The notes beneath the pieces were generated by a model, which saw only the letters and a list, made by a program, of their open reading frames with translations, ran no database searches and was not told the origin of the DNA. A stretch of DNA of 64,000 nucleotides, taken from Paenibacillus polymyxa. GTDB lineage: Bacteria; Bacillota; Bacilli; Paenibacillales; Paenibacillaceae. Shown here piece by piece: positions 28,402 through 36,279 of the stretch. Numbering within the stretch: the stretch's first letter is position 1; every line of letters starts with the position of its first letter. The position numbers and the translations under genes were made by a program. The stretch spans positions 48,210-112,209 of the forward strand of contig NZ_JAGGNR010000019.1 of NCBI RefSeq assembly GCF_018614975.1, given 5' to 3'.

Positions 28402-29118
28402 GTGACATATATCATGGAGCTATTTAGTCCCACATTCTGGCTGGCTTTGCTGAACGTTGTCTTTATTGATCTCATTCTGGCTGGGGATAATGCCATCGTC
28501 ATTGGTCTCGCAGCTCGAAATTTGCACCCTTCTGTGCAGAAAAAGGCGATTCTATATGGAACTGGCGGCGCACTTTTGATTCGAATTTTAGCAACAGTTG
28601 TTGTTTTATGGTTGCTTAAAGTTCCGTGGCTCTTGCTTGTGGGAGGCATACTTCTGATCTGGATTGCCTATAAATTATTGGCGGATCAGGGGGATGAACA
28701 CAATGATATCCAGGCGGGAACTTCCTTGTGGACCGCTATTCGTACCATCGTGATCGCGGATGCAGCCATGGGACTCGATAACGTGATTGCAGTAGCTGGA
28801 GCAGCGCAGCAGCATCTCGTGCTTGTCATTCTTGGACTCCTGATTAGTGTACCTATTATCGTCTGGGGCAGTACCCTGTTTATCAAGCTAATTAATCACT
28901 TTCCTTGGATCATCTATATCGGAGCCATTGTTCTTGGGTATACGGCTTCCAACATGATCACTGAGGAACAGCGACTCTTGCCTTACTTTACTGAACATCC
29001 GGCATTGCGCATTCTCTTCATCGTTGTGGTTATTGCAGGTGTAGTCTTTGCAGGTTATCGCAAACGCTCAGTTAGCGACAAGGCTGGCCCTCAAGAGCAA
29101 CAAGGTTCCTATTCCTAG
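28402..29118 (+). CDS. TerC family integral membrane protein (second of a divergent pair)
   Basis: 238 residues with about seven membrane segments and the TerC signatures LILAGDNAIVIGLAARN (near residue 22) and DAAMGLDNVIAVAGAA (near residue 112). It resembles its divergent neighbour only in these family motifs, so the two are distant paralogues. A charged C-terminal tail follows the last helix. Likely metal ion (manganese) handling, by family. No room for the long yybP-ykoY riboswitch exists in the short shared intergenic region. Confidence 0.93.
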   Translation: MTYIMELFSPTFWLALLNVVFIDLILAGDNAIVIGLAARNLHPSVQKKAILYGTGGALLIRILATVVVLWLLKVPWLLLVGGILLIWIAYKLLADQGDEHNDIQAGTSLWTAIRTIVIADAAMGLDNVIAVAGAAQQHLVLVILGLLISVPIIVWGSTLFIKLINHFPWIIYIGAIVLGYTASNMITEEQRLLPYFTEHPALRILFIVVVIAGVVFAGYRKRSVSDKAGPQEQQGSYS

Positions 29119-29190
29119 ACTTAAAACTAAAATTATCCATGCTTTTAACTAGCTTTAGTTTGTTTACACCTAATAACCAAAAAAAAACCT

Positions 29191-29232
29191 AAAAAAAGAT
29201 AGCAACTGTAAAAACAGTTGCTATCTTTTTTT
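29191..29232. terminator. Bidirectional terminator at the left edge of the RiPP island
   Basis: Perfect stem of GATAGCAACTG with CAGTTGCTATC, extended by A7/T7 on both sides. It can end both the plus-strand TerC gene and the minus-strand RiPP operon. Confidence 0.92.
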
Positions 29233-29244
29233 AGATAAACAGTC

Positions 29245-29958
29245 TCAACTTATAAATAGATCGAATATTTCATCTGGGTTAGTAGTATCAAAACTCGAAA
29301 TATACTGAGTGTAGTCACCCTGAAATAAAATTTCACCTTTGTGTAAAAATATAATTTTACATTTAATATCCTTGAGTTCATGCAAGTGATGTGTAGAGAA
29401 AATAATCGTGGAGTTTTCATGTTCTGTCAATTTTTCTATTCTTTTGTAAATTTTAACCCTTGATGACGGATCTACTCCAGCCGTTGGTTCGTCAAAAATA
29501 TATAGTTTTTTCTTAATTTGCGTTAAAGTTACAATATAGAGCCATTTTCGTTCGCCCACAGACATCTGACCTATTCGTTTACTCCAGAGCTGACTAAATA
29601 AGGTAAGTTCTCTTTCATTTTTCAAGTCTATTTTACTCATTATTGCCTCTTTATCATCAATGAATGTTTTTCCGGATATTGAGAATATTAAGCGTACATA
29701 ATCTTTACCTGTTACTAAATACGAAATAAAAGCTCCTTGAAGATGATACAGAATATCTTCGTATTTGGGGAGGTTTACGATCTGACCTTCAGAAGGCTTG
29801 TACTGTCCAATTAACAAATCAAAAAGTGTCGTTTTACCGGCACCATTTAATCCTATAAGTACATTAACAAGGTTCTTTTCAAATGTTATATCCACTCCAT
29901 TAATGACATTAAATTTAGTTTTAGGATAATTGAAAGATATGTTATTCAAACTGATCAT
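29245..29958 (-). CDS. ABC transporter ATPase of the RiPP cluster (McbF-like)
   Basis: Last gene of the RiPP operon; probably powers export of, and self-protection from, the modified peptide. The ATG at 29958 has GGAG six bases upstream and gives 237 residues. Motifs: Walker A LIGLNGAGKTTLFD near residue 37, a degenerate signature MSVGERKWLYI, Walker B KKLYIFDEPTAGVDP and the switch histidine in FSTHHLHEL. It is a stand-alone ABC-2-type ATPase like McbF and many lantibiotic exporters. It lies 13 bp after the permease gene and, like the whole island, is AT-rich. Confidence 0.88.
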   Translation of the reverse strand: MISLNNISFNYPKTKFNVINGVDITFEKNLVNVLIGLNGAGKTTLFDLLIGQYKPSEGQIVNLPKYEDILYHLQGAFISYLVTGKDYVRLIFSISGKTFIDDKEAIMSKIDLKNERELTLFSQLWSKRIGQMSVGERKWLYIVTLTQIKKKLYIFDEPTAGVDPSSRVKIYKRIEKLTEHENSTIIFSTHHLHELKDIKCKIIFLHKGEILFQGDYTQYISSFDTTNPDEIFDLFIS

Positions 29959-29971
29959 GATTATCTCCAAT

Positions 29972-30727
29972 CTAAGTTCTAACAATTTTAGAGTTAATTT
30001 TAAGAAATTTTAATGAGAATATACCTATAATTAAATAAACAAAAGTAATAACTAACAAAAGAGAGAAGTTCTCTTTTGTTTGTCCATAAAAAAAGAAATC
30101 TGATATCATACGACAGATTCGTGATACATATTCAACTGGACTGAGTAAGAATAAGTCGTTCATTTGAGTATAATTATAGTTTCTGAACATAGTCATGAAT
30201 AGAGCAGGTAACATAACCAAGCTTGCAACAGAGTTAAGTGTAGCTGTAGTTACTGGTAGAGCAGCTAACAGCAACATTAGCATTGCTAAAGGAAGACTAA
30301 CGATTAAGAACGATACAATTGAAATTTCAACCAGTTCAATCACAGGTAATCTGAATATAAGAGCCGAGATTATGGTAAATGCTAAGACAATGATCGAGCC
30401 ATGAATAATTTGAATCCAGTACAAACTAAAAATAATAGGCTTTTTGTCCCCTGCAACATAAGTAAAAGATCTCAGAAAGCCATTTTCTCGGAAAATTGAG
30501 ATTCTACTTGCAATGCCATAAAGGAAAATACCTACAAAATTATAAGACCAAATTGCACTGAAAGAAGAAATGATTTCATGTATTGGGGGTGTTTTATAAA
30601 ACCAATTAATATTAATAGATACAAAAATTAGAATAGGCATCAACAACGACCATAAGTAGTTCCCTATTCCTTCTCTTAATATAATTTTATTGAAAAAAAT
30701 ATAAAACTCAAACGTTTTTCTTATCAT
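29972..30727 (-). CDS. ABC-2-type membrane permease of the RiPP cluster (McbE-like)
   Basis: Membrane partner of the adjacent ATPase. The 251 residues contain six predicted membrane helices (about residues 24-40, 48-70, 93-118, 126-150, 156-176, 215-240). It starts 20 bp after the second YcaO gene. Sequence alone says only ABC-2-like permease; the McbE comparison rests on gene order, since mcbE and mcbF follow mcbD in the microcin B17 operon and encode export and partial immunity. Confidence 0.8.
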   Translation of the reverse strand: MIRKTFEFYIFFNKIILREGIGNYLWSLLMPILIFVSININWFYKTPPIHEIISSFSAIWSYNFVGIFLYGIASRISIFRENGFLRSFTYVAGDKKPIIFSLYWIQIIHGSIIVLAFTIISALIFRLPVIELVEISIVSFLIVSLPLAMLMLLLAALPVTTATLNSVASLVMLPALFMTMFRNYNYTQMNDLFLLSPVEYVSRICRMISDFFFYGQTKENFSLLLVITFVYLIIGIFSLKFLKINSKIVRT

Positions 30728-30747
30728 TTATAGGAACCTCAATTCTT

Positions 30748-31836
30748 TTAAGCGAATGGTATCATTTTGAATTTATTTGGATAAATATTCGTTGTTAATT
30801 TTTCAGATATTTTAAAGTCATTAGGATTGTAGAGCAATGTATTAATATGTGGAAAAGCATCCGGAGAAAATACTTTTGCTATTTTGATCTTATTCTCAGG
30901 ATAAGGGGATATCATTTGAGAAACGTAAACATCTATGTCAAACCTTTGTTTAAACTTTCTAATCGAATTAAATAACTGATTATCTGATATTAAATCCTCA
31001 TAAGGATAATATTTCAATAATTTTCTATTATTTAGCAAGTAACTAATCTCGTCTAAGAAATCACTGATATGCATAGAATAAAACATTTCAATATACATGT
31101 TTTTGTAATTATGATCTGTACCCTCCCGATACACTTTGTGACAAACTACGCTCTCAAATATCATTACAAATTCATCCAAACTTGATTCCAATGCTGTTTC
31201 TAGATTCCATGAGGTTCCTAAACCAACTGAAAATGCTTTATCTCCATAACCTACACACATTATCACGTATATGCCCTCTAATATAGAAATGCTATAAAAA
31301 GATAAGTTTTTCAATGCTGAGTTAATATGCACTATTTTCGTTCTTAGTTTTTCATTTTGTATATGCTCAAGTTCTACCACTTCACCAGGACTTTTACTGA
31401 GCCAAGAAAAAATTAAAGACTGTCGCTCTATAAATTCCATATACCCTTTTTCAATAACCAAATCACTTCTGACATGTGCTGCATTTCCCGTACTATCTGT
31501 AAAATCACAATGTTCCATAGAATCAAAAATTGGCAAATTATGATTTAACAATATTGATTCTGCATTTACATTAATTGTTTCTCCTGATATAAGATTAAAC
31601 GCTTGAAAGATAGGCTTATTATTATTAGAATTTTTTTTTAGATATTTTATACCTGCTAATCGTTCTTCGAATTCACCAATAGATGACTTCATTAACTGTC
31701 TAACGTTATTTTTTTTTGAAAAGCCCACTATCTCAGAATGTAAATATGAATTTATAGTACATCCTTTCGGTCTATGAACAAAAGTAGACTGACAAATATT
31801 TATTGATTTCTTAATGAACGGTGCAGCGTTATTCAT
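30748..31836 (-). CDS. Second, divergent YcaO-domain protein
   Basis: YcaO enzymes use ATP to activate peptide-backbone amides. This 362-residue protein has recognisable but altered ATP-site motifs: MKSSIGEFEERLAGI (motif 1, E and ER kept), EKGYMEFIERQSLIFSW (motif 2, E..ER kept, better than in the first YcaO) and LESSLDEFVMIF (motif 3, acidic residue kept, the usual following arginine absent). DSTGNAAH matches the loop that reads DTTGTAVH in the neighbour. It ends KMIPFA. GGAGG lies six bases before the ATG, and the gene begins 12 bp after the first YcaO gene. It may add a second backbone modification or assist the first enzyme. Confidence 0.8.
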   Translation of the reverse strand: MNNAAPFIKKSINICQSTFVHRPKGCTINSYLHSEIVGFSKKNNVRQLMKSSIGEFEERLAGIKYLKKNSNNNKPIFQAFNLISGETINVNAESILLNHNLPIFDSMEHCDFTDSTGNAAHVRSDLVIEKGYMEFIERQSLIFSWLSKSPGEVVELEHIQNEKLRTKIVHINSALKNLSFYSISILEGIYVIMCVGYGDKAFSVGLGTSWNLETALESSLDEFVMIFESVVCHKVYREGTDHNYKNMYIEMFYSMHISDFLDEISYLLNNRKLLKYYPYEDLISDNQLFNSIRKFKQRFDIDVYVSQMISPYPENKIKIAKVFSPDAFPHINTLLYNPNDFKISEKLTTNIYPNKFKMIPFA

Positions 31837-31848
31837 GACTAACCTCCA

Positions 31849-32898
31849 TTAAATTATCGGACAGTCGGGTAAGGAGTCTAAACTTTTAAACGAAAGCCCT
31901 AATGTCTTTTGATTGATCATTACTTTCTCATCTATAAATTTTTTAAAGGGTACATGCGTCAATAATTCGTTTGAAGACACTTTGACAGAAATAGAGGGAA
32001 CATGAATTTTCTGAAGCAGTACCAAAACATACACACCTGTGATCCATGCAGGGAAATTATTAATTATATTCAAAATTTTTGATTTAACATTCAGTTCATT
32101 ATAATCCCCAGTAGAAAAATCGTTAAAGTATTCTATATCAAGTAAATCATTAATATGATTTACTGTTTTTGGAGAATTTACTAATTGATAATAATCGCTA
32201 AGAGTTTGGTTCTCAAAATAATTTTTTAAATCATGGTATCTTCCCAAGAAGTAAGCTTCCGATACCGCTTTACTCACAGCAGAATTCATATCAAATCCTG
32301 AGCCGGTACCAAATTTGTACGTAATCTTTCCCATTTTATCTTCAACCATACATAAAACTACCAATAATGGAGAAAAGAAATCTTGAACAAATAAATGAAT
32401 TCGTAGTCCCTCTTCCTCCATTTTATTTGTATATATTGATTTATATTTCTCAACTTTTAATTTTCTTCCCCATTTTCCATACCAGAATAAAAAAACACAA
32501 TTTTTCTCCAACAATTCAACCAAGGCATTATATACCGCATAATCTGGATTGTTGTGAACAGCTGTCCCCGTAGTATCTACAACAGGATTATATTCATTAT
32601 ATTTTGTTAACTTTGTAGGAATTTCAAATGTTCTCTCATTTAATAAATCATAAGCAAGGCTCATTTCATCAATTGATTTTGAACCAAATAACAGCGATCT
32701 ACGTTCAACTGACTCAGAGAACGCCTTAATTACTGCACTTCGTTTATCTAAAGATATAGCACCACTTCCAATTGGTCCCATATACCCATCTTCATCAAGA
32801 TAATTCCCGATAACGGAGTTTGATATATAAGCAGGGAAATTAGTAAACGTCTTATTTTTTAGACTAAAATGAATACCTCTACTTCGATTAAAAATCAT
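31849..32898 (-). CDS. YcaO cyclodehydratase (McbD-like)
   Basis: Probable ATP-dependent azoline-forming enzyme: it would convert Cys/Ser/Thr of the precursor to thiazolines/oxazolines together with the McbB-like partner. The 349 residues show YcaO motif 1 IKAFSESVERRSLL (residues 58-70, E62, E65, R66), the DTTGTAVHNN loop (108-117), motif 2 ALVELLEKNC (E128, E131) and motif 3 AVSKAVSEAYFLGRY. The C-terminus is SLPDCPII, proline-containing like other azoline-forming YcaO proteins but not a full PxPxP. Its ATG overlaps the stop of the McbC-like gene by 4 bp. Confidence 0.9.
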   Translation of the reverse strand: MIFNRSRGIHFSLKNKTFTNFPAYISNSVIGNYLDEDGYMGPIGSGAISLDKRSAVIKAFSESVERRSLLFGSKSIDEMSLAYDLLNERTFEIPTKLTKYNEYNPVVDTTGTAVHNNPDYAVYNALVELLEKNCVFLFWYGKWGRKLKVEKYKSIYTNKMEEEGLRIHLFVQDFFSPLLVVLCMVEDKMGKITYKFGTGSGFDMNSAVSKAVSEAYFLGRYHDLKNYFENQTLSDYYQLVNSPKTVNHINDLLDIEYFNDFSTGDYNELNVKSKILNIINNFPAWITGVYVLVLLQKIHVPSISVKVSSNELLTHVPFKKFIDEKVMINQKTLGLSFKSLDSLPDCPII

Positions 32899-33704
32899 AT
32901 ATATTTACCAAACCATTGAATTGACACAACTGGCGATATTCGAGGGTTCATTCCTAGAATACTAGTCAAAGCATTATCGTTATAGCCTGAAATTAAGCAG
33001 TCTCCGAAATGATTATGTTTTTTTATGGCCTCTCGGAAGCTTTGAGCCATAAGGCCAACTTCAATTAACGCATGTCTGTAGCCCCTTGTGCGATATTTTG
33101 TAATTGCTCTTCTTACATCTAAAGAATAACCAATAAATACATTAGAGAGATTTCCGCCATAGATATTTTTACTTATATTCAATATGTCTTCATCTGTAAA
33201 ACTTTTAATTAAAAGAAGCTCTGTTTTTCGGGAGTCAAATACATATACTCCTGGGAATAACTTATTAATCGCATCTTCACTAATTATCACCAAAAGAGGT
33301 ATTATAGGATATAAGGCCCCTGCAGAAGGATAAGGCTTGGTGCGATATCCTTCTGCTAGTCCAAATGCAGAATGTAGTATCTCACCTAAAGTATCATATG
33401 CTATCGGAAGCGTTAGATCGAAAACACGCTTAGAGTTCCCTTCAGATTTCTCCTCTTTTTTTACACCAAATTTAAATTTTTCTTGAAAATACTCTGGTAA
33501 AATATCGTTGTATTGAACTAAATTCAACCAATCGGTTAGACGCGTTTCTATCTCATAGTCGCCTATTTCCTGCCAAGTAGTACGTTGATGAAATTTCAAG
33601 ACAGTAGACATCACTGTTTTGTCTTGTAAATTCTCTTGCAAATATTCTGCTGTAAATGACCGAGCAAGTTCATCAAGTCGGCTTTGTGATTGTTTCTCAT
33701 TCAT
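32895..33704 (-). CDS. SagB/McbC-type FMN-dependent azoline dehydrogenase
   Basis: Oxidises azolines to aromatic thiazoles/oxazoles in LAP and microcin pathways. The 269 residues have the nitroreductase-like family marks: KPYPSAGALYP at residues 123-133 and RGYRHALIEVGLMAQ near residue 211, with a Tyr/Lys-like pair region between (IKSFTDEDIL; YGGNLSNVFIGYS). Its start overlaps the end of the McbB-like gene by 8 bp and its end overlaps the YcaO gene by 4 bp, indicating tight translational coupling of the B-C-D synthetase. Confidence 0.9.
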   Translation of the reverse strand: MNEKQSQSRLDELARSFTAEYLQENLQDKTVMSTVLKFHQRTTWQEIGDYEIETRLTDWLNLVQYNDILPEYFQEKFKFGVKKEEKSEGNSKRVFDLTLPIAYDTLGEILHSAFGLAEGYRTKPYPSAGALYPIIPLLVIISEDAINKLFPGVYVFDSRKTELLLIKSFTDEDILNISKNIYGGNLSNVFIGYSLDVRRAITKYRTRGYRHALIEVGLMAQSFREAIKKHNHFGDCLISGYNDNALTSILGMNPRISPVVSIQWFGKYI

Positions 33705-34560
33705 AGCAATTACACAACTCCCAATGTAGTGAAGTATCCCGAATTTTTTTAAAATTTTGGAGGTCTACAAGCGTACAGGTTGTTATATCCTCCCTGTGTG
33801 CCTTAGTTACACTAAAGTCACCAATATATTCTCTTATCTTATTTACTAAGTTGCTTGTGATATTCAATTTCTGAACTCCACTTAAAGGCATTTGGATTTC
33901 AAAAGCTTCGTTTTCTTTATAAATTAGATCAATCATATTTTGATATGTCATGTCCTGATCCGTGTCCTCTACCAGACCACTAGACTCAATATGACCAATA
34001 TGGCACAAGTGACAAGGAACCTTCCATTGAGGTGAATACAAGCAATCCATATAAAAGTTACCGTGATAAACATAACTAAAAAGTAATTTGGAATTAGTTT
34101 GTTTATCTTGCCTTAAGACAATTTCCTTTCCTTTCTTTTTACTATAGGGACTCATAAAAACTACAGTAAGCTCATTTTGATCACTTAAAGGCAGGGAATC
34201 TAAATCATAAACCTCAACAGGGATTTGTGAATGATACTCTTCACTTAGATATCGATGAATTGCTTTTCCGGTTTCAATGTCGTTACTTGCGATTACAATT
34301 TTTTCAACTGTAACCGTCTTAATCTTCATCGGAGTCAAGATGTAATATTGCATTAAGAACTCAATTGCTTCCTCTGCCAAATCACCAAACAGCTCTTCAA
34401 GTTCTTCATTACTAACGTTTTCCTTTTGTTCAAGATCCCACTTAGATATTACTTGCTTCATTAAATTATCGCTTACTTTGAGAATACTTTCTTGATTTTG
34501 GATTACAATGTCACCATTTTCAACTTGGAACATGATATATTTTGAGATTCGATAACTCAT
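33697..34560 (-). CDS. McbB-like E1/zinc synthetase subunit
   Basis: Probable precursor-binding partner of the YcaO enzyme. The 287 residues start with a region of about 80 residues that could be a RiPP recognition element (winged helix: ISKWDLEQKENVSNEELEELF..AIEFLMQYYIL). A Rossmann-like stretch follows (EKIVIASNDIETGKAIHRYL). Two cysteine pairs, C183-x2-C186 (CHLCHIGH) and C283-x-C285 (LCNCYE at the very end), could bind zinc, as in McbB. The ATG at 34560 is chosen with GAGGG five bases upstream, over a TTG 4 codons earlier. Confidence 0.82.
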   Translation of the reverse strand: MSYRISKYIMFQVENGDIVIQNQESILKVSDNLMKQVISKWDLEQKENVSNEELEELFGDLAEEAIEFLMQYYILTPMKIKTVTVEKIVIASNDIETGKAIHRYLSEEYHSQIPVEVYDLDSLPLSDQNELTVVFMSPYSKKKGKEIVLRQDKQTNSKLLFSYVYHGNFYMDCLYSPQWKVPCHLCHIGHIESSGLVEDTDQDMTYQNMIDLIYKENEAFEIQMPLSGVQKLNITSNLVNKIREYIGDFSVTKAHREDITTCTLVDLQNFKKIRDTSLHWELCNCYE

Positions 34561-34580
34561 TTTAACCCTCAATTCTCATA

Positions 34581-34617
34581 AAATTTTGACCCTACTAGCA
34601 CCATGCTATTAGGGTCA
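34581..34617 (-). terminator. Hairpin between precursor and synthetase genes (probable attenuator)
   Basis: A 14-bp stem with one mismatch (34587-34600 with 34604-34617) and a 3-base loop is followed on the minus strand by AAAATTTTATG, a weak T run. It lies between the precursor stop and the McbB-like start. Such leaky terminators commonly give high precursor and low enzyme mRNA in peptide-antibiotic operons. Confidence 0.75.
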
Positions 34618-34637
34618 CTTTGTTTACTTCTAAAGTT

Positions 34638-34868
34638 TTATTTTTGCTTTACTTTGTTAGCTGACCCACAGCCACATGTGCCTGAAGTTGGGCTACACGA
34701 ACTGCATGCTATCGTATCCCATCCCACACAGGAACCACAACCTCCACAACCGCCACCTGTTCCTGTTTCATTCTTAAACTTAACATTATTCATCTTTGCA
34801 CCTTGTCCAAAACGACTTACGCCTCTGTCATTGTTAATAATAGTTCTACCTTTGGCTTGATTTCCCAT
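34638..34868 (-). CDS. Gly/Cys/Ser-rich RiPP precursor peptide (microcin B17-like)
   Basis: 76 residues; ATG with AAGAAGG seven bases upstream. Residues 1-35 are a polar, cysteine-free leader (MGNQAKGRTIINNDRG..). From G36 the core is Gly-rich with seven cysteines at 41, 44, 47, 55, 58, 65 and 67 and serine/threonine beside several of them: GGGCGGCGSC, then VGWDTIACSSCS, PTSGTCGCGS, and a basic tail NKVKQK. GGGCGGC also occurs in microcin B17 precursor McbA, and GSC/SCS/GTC pairs are the kind of sites that become fused oxazole/thiazole rings. First gene of the operon, directly under a strong promoter. The leader cleavage point and the modified residues are not known. Confidence 0.88.
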   Translation of the reverse strand: MGNQAKGRTIINNDRGVSRFGQGAKMNNVKFKNETGTGGGCGGCGSCVGWDTIACSSCSPTSGTCGCGSANKVKQK

Positions 34869-34909
34869 CTGATTACCTTCTTTCTCTAAAATGATTTAAA
34901 ACCTACACA

Positions 34910-34938
34910 ACTATATCTCCTAAATTTACCCTTGTCAA
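34910..34938 (-). promoter_or_regulatory. Near-consensus sigma-A promoter of the RiPP operon
   Basis: Minus-strand TTGACA (34933-34938), 17 bases, then TATAGT (34910-34915). The start of transcription would be near 34903, about 35 bases before the precursor ATG. No operator-like repeat is obvious. Confidence 0.88.
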
Positions 34939-35031
34939 TAATTAACTTTAATATAATATTAAAAGTAGATATCACCTATTTATCCTACACTTTTTTTCAT
35001 AATAGTATTCGGATATGTTGTATAATAATCC

Positions 35032-36279
35032 TCAGAACCATTCATCCTTCATGCCATTGTCTCCTGTCTGATTTGTAACCACAGAAGTTTCACCGGCGTG
35101 CAATGTTATCGTTTCAGTTTGTTCCACCGCTTGATCCACCCATTCTGCCAGATGGCTCATCGTTGATTCTATTTTATCCACAATTCGAAGATTTGGATTG
35201 GTTGAAGGTGACTTTGGCACAAAGAGAGTACAGCAATCCTCATATGGCAAAATAGATATGTCATACGTTCCGATCTGTTTGGACAGGGTAATGATCTCCT
35301 GTTTATCCATCATAACCAGTGGTCTCAACAGCGGCATATCCGTCGCACGACCAATGACATTCATACTCGGAAGAGTCTGACTCGCTACTTGGCCCAGGCT
35401 ATCCCCGGTGATCAGTGCGAGTGCCCGCTCACGCTCGGCAAGTTTGGAGGCAATTCGCAGCATTGAACGTCGCATCAGCGTAATAATCAGATTATCCTGA
35501 CCCAGTTGGGTAAATGCTGTTTGGATCTCCGTAAATGGAACCAGATGCAGCTTGATTGTTCCTGCATGATCAGCAAGGGCACGCGCCAAATCAATGACTT
35601 TCTCTTTGGCACGCTGGCTTGTGAACGGGTAACTGTAAAAATGTACACATTCCACTTCAAGACCACGACGCATGGAAGACCAGGCTGCAACCGGGCTGTC
35701 TATTCCACCTGATAGCAGTACCATCGCTTTTCCATTCGTGCCCAGCGGAAACCCGCCTACTGCCGGGATGGTTTCATTGAAAATATAGGTGCCCTGATCC
35801 CGAATTTCCACTCGCAGTTCAATATCAGGCTCGCGAACATCAACACTTAATTGCTGGAACTTTCGAAGGATCGGGGAACCAACCAGATGATTCATTTCAT
35901 GTGAAGAGTTCGGGAACGCCTTCCATACCCGCCTTACATTGACCTTAAATGTGGTACCTTCCTTGAATTCGTCTTCCCTTTCGTCCATAAACGCGACTGC
36001 TGTTTTCACAATCTCATCAAGCTCGGATGGAGTAACTTTAACCGGACTAATCGACATCACGCCGAATACCCGTTTCAGCACCTTAATTAGTTCAGTATGT
36101 GATTCACCGCCCAGATCCACATAGACACGGCCATATTCTTTGCGAAGGCTCGCTCCTGGATAAGGTTTAAGCAAAGCTTTCACCTGTGTAATGATCGTTT
36201 TTTCAAATCGGGCACGATTTTTCCCTTTTAACATAAACTCTCCGAAACGGAGAAGCAGCATATCATATTTCATATCCAT
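35032..36279 (-). CDS. thiI: tRNA 4-thiouridine synthetase / sulfurtransferase ThiI
   Basis: Transfers sulfur to tRNA U8 and in some bacteria to the thiamin thiazole pathway. The 415 residues have an N-terminal ferredoxin-like and THUMP domain (residues 1-165) and a PP-loop ATPase motif VLLSGGIDSPVAAW near residue 187. The rhodanese domain of E. coli ThiI is absent, as in Bacillus. It overlaps the upstream desulfurase gene by one base, so the sulfur donor and acceptor are coexpressed. No terminator is seen between its stop and the RiPP promoter. Confidence 0.95.
   Translation of the reverse strand: MDMKYDMLLLRFGEFMLKGKNRARFEKTIITQVKALLKPYPGASLRKEYGRVYVDLGGESHTELIKVLKRVFGVMSISPVKVTPSELDEIVKTAVAFMDEREDEFKEGTTFKVNVRRVWKAFPNSSHEMNHLVGSPILRKFQQLSVDVREPDIELRVEIRDQGTYIFNETIPAVGGFPLGTNGKAMVLLSGGIDSPVAAWSSMRRGLEVECVHFYSYPFTSQRAKEKVIDLARALADHAGTIKLHLVPFTEIQTAFTQLGQDNLIITLMRRSMLRIASKLAERERALALITGDSLGQVASQTLPSMNVIGRATDMPLLRPLVMMDKQEIITLSKQIGTYDISILPYEDCCTLFVPKSPSTNPNLRIVDKIESTMSHLAEWVDQAVEQTETITLHAGETSVVTNQTGDNGMKDEWF

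Noticed and set aside
34603..34860. Plus-strand reading frame opposite the RiPP precursor
   Set aside because: It is the complement of the Gly/Cys-rich gene, has no ribosome site, and its Pro/His-rich product is an artefact of that strand.
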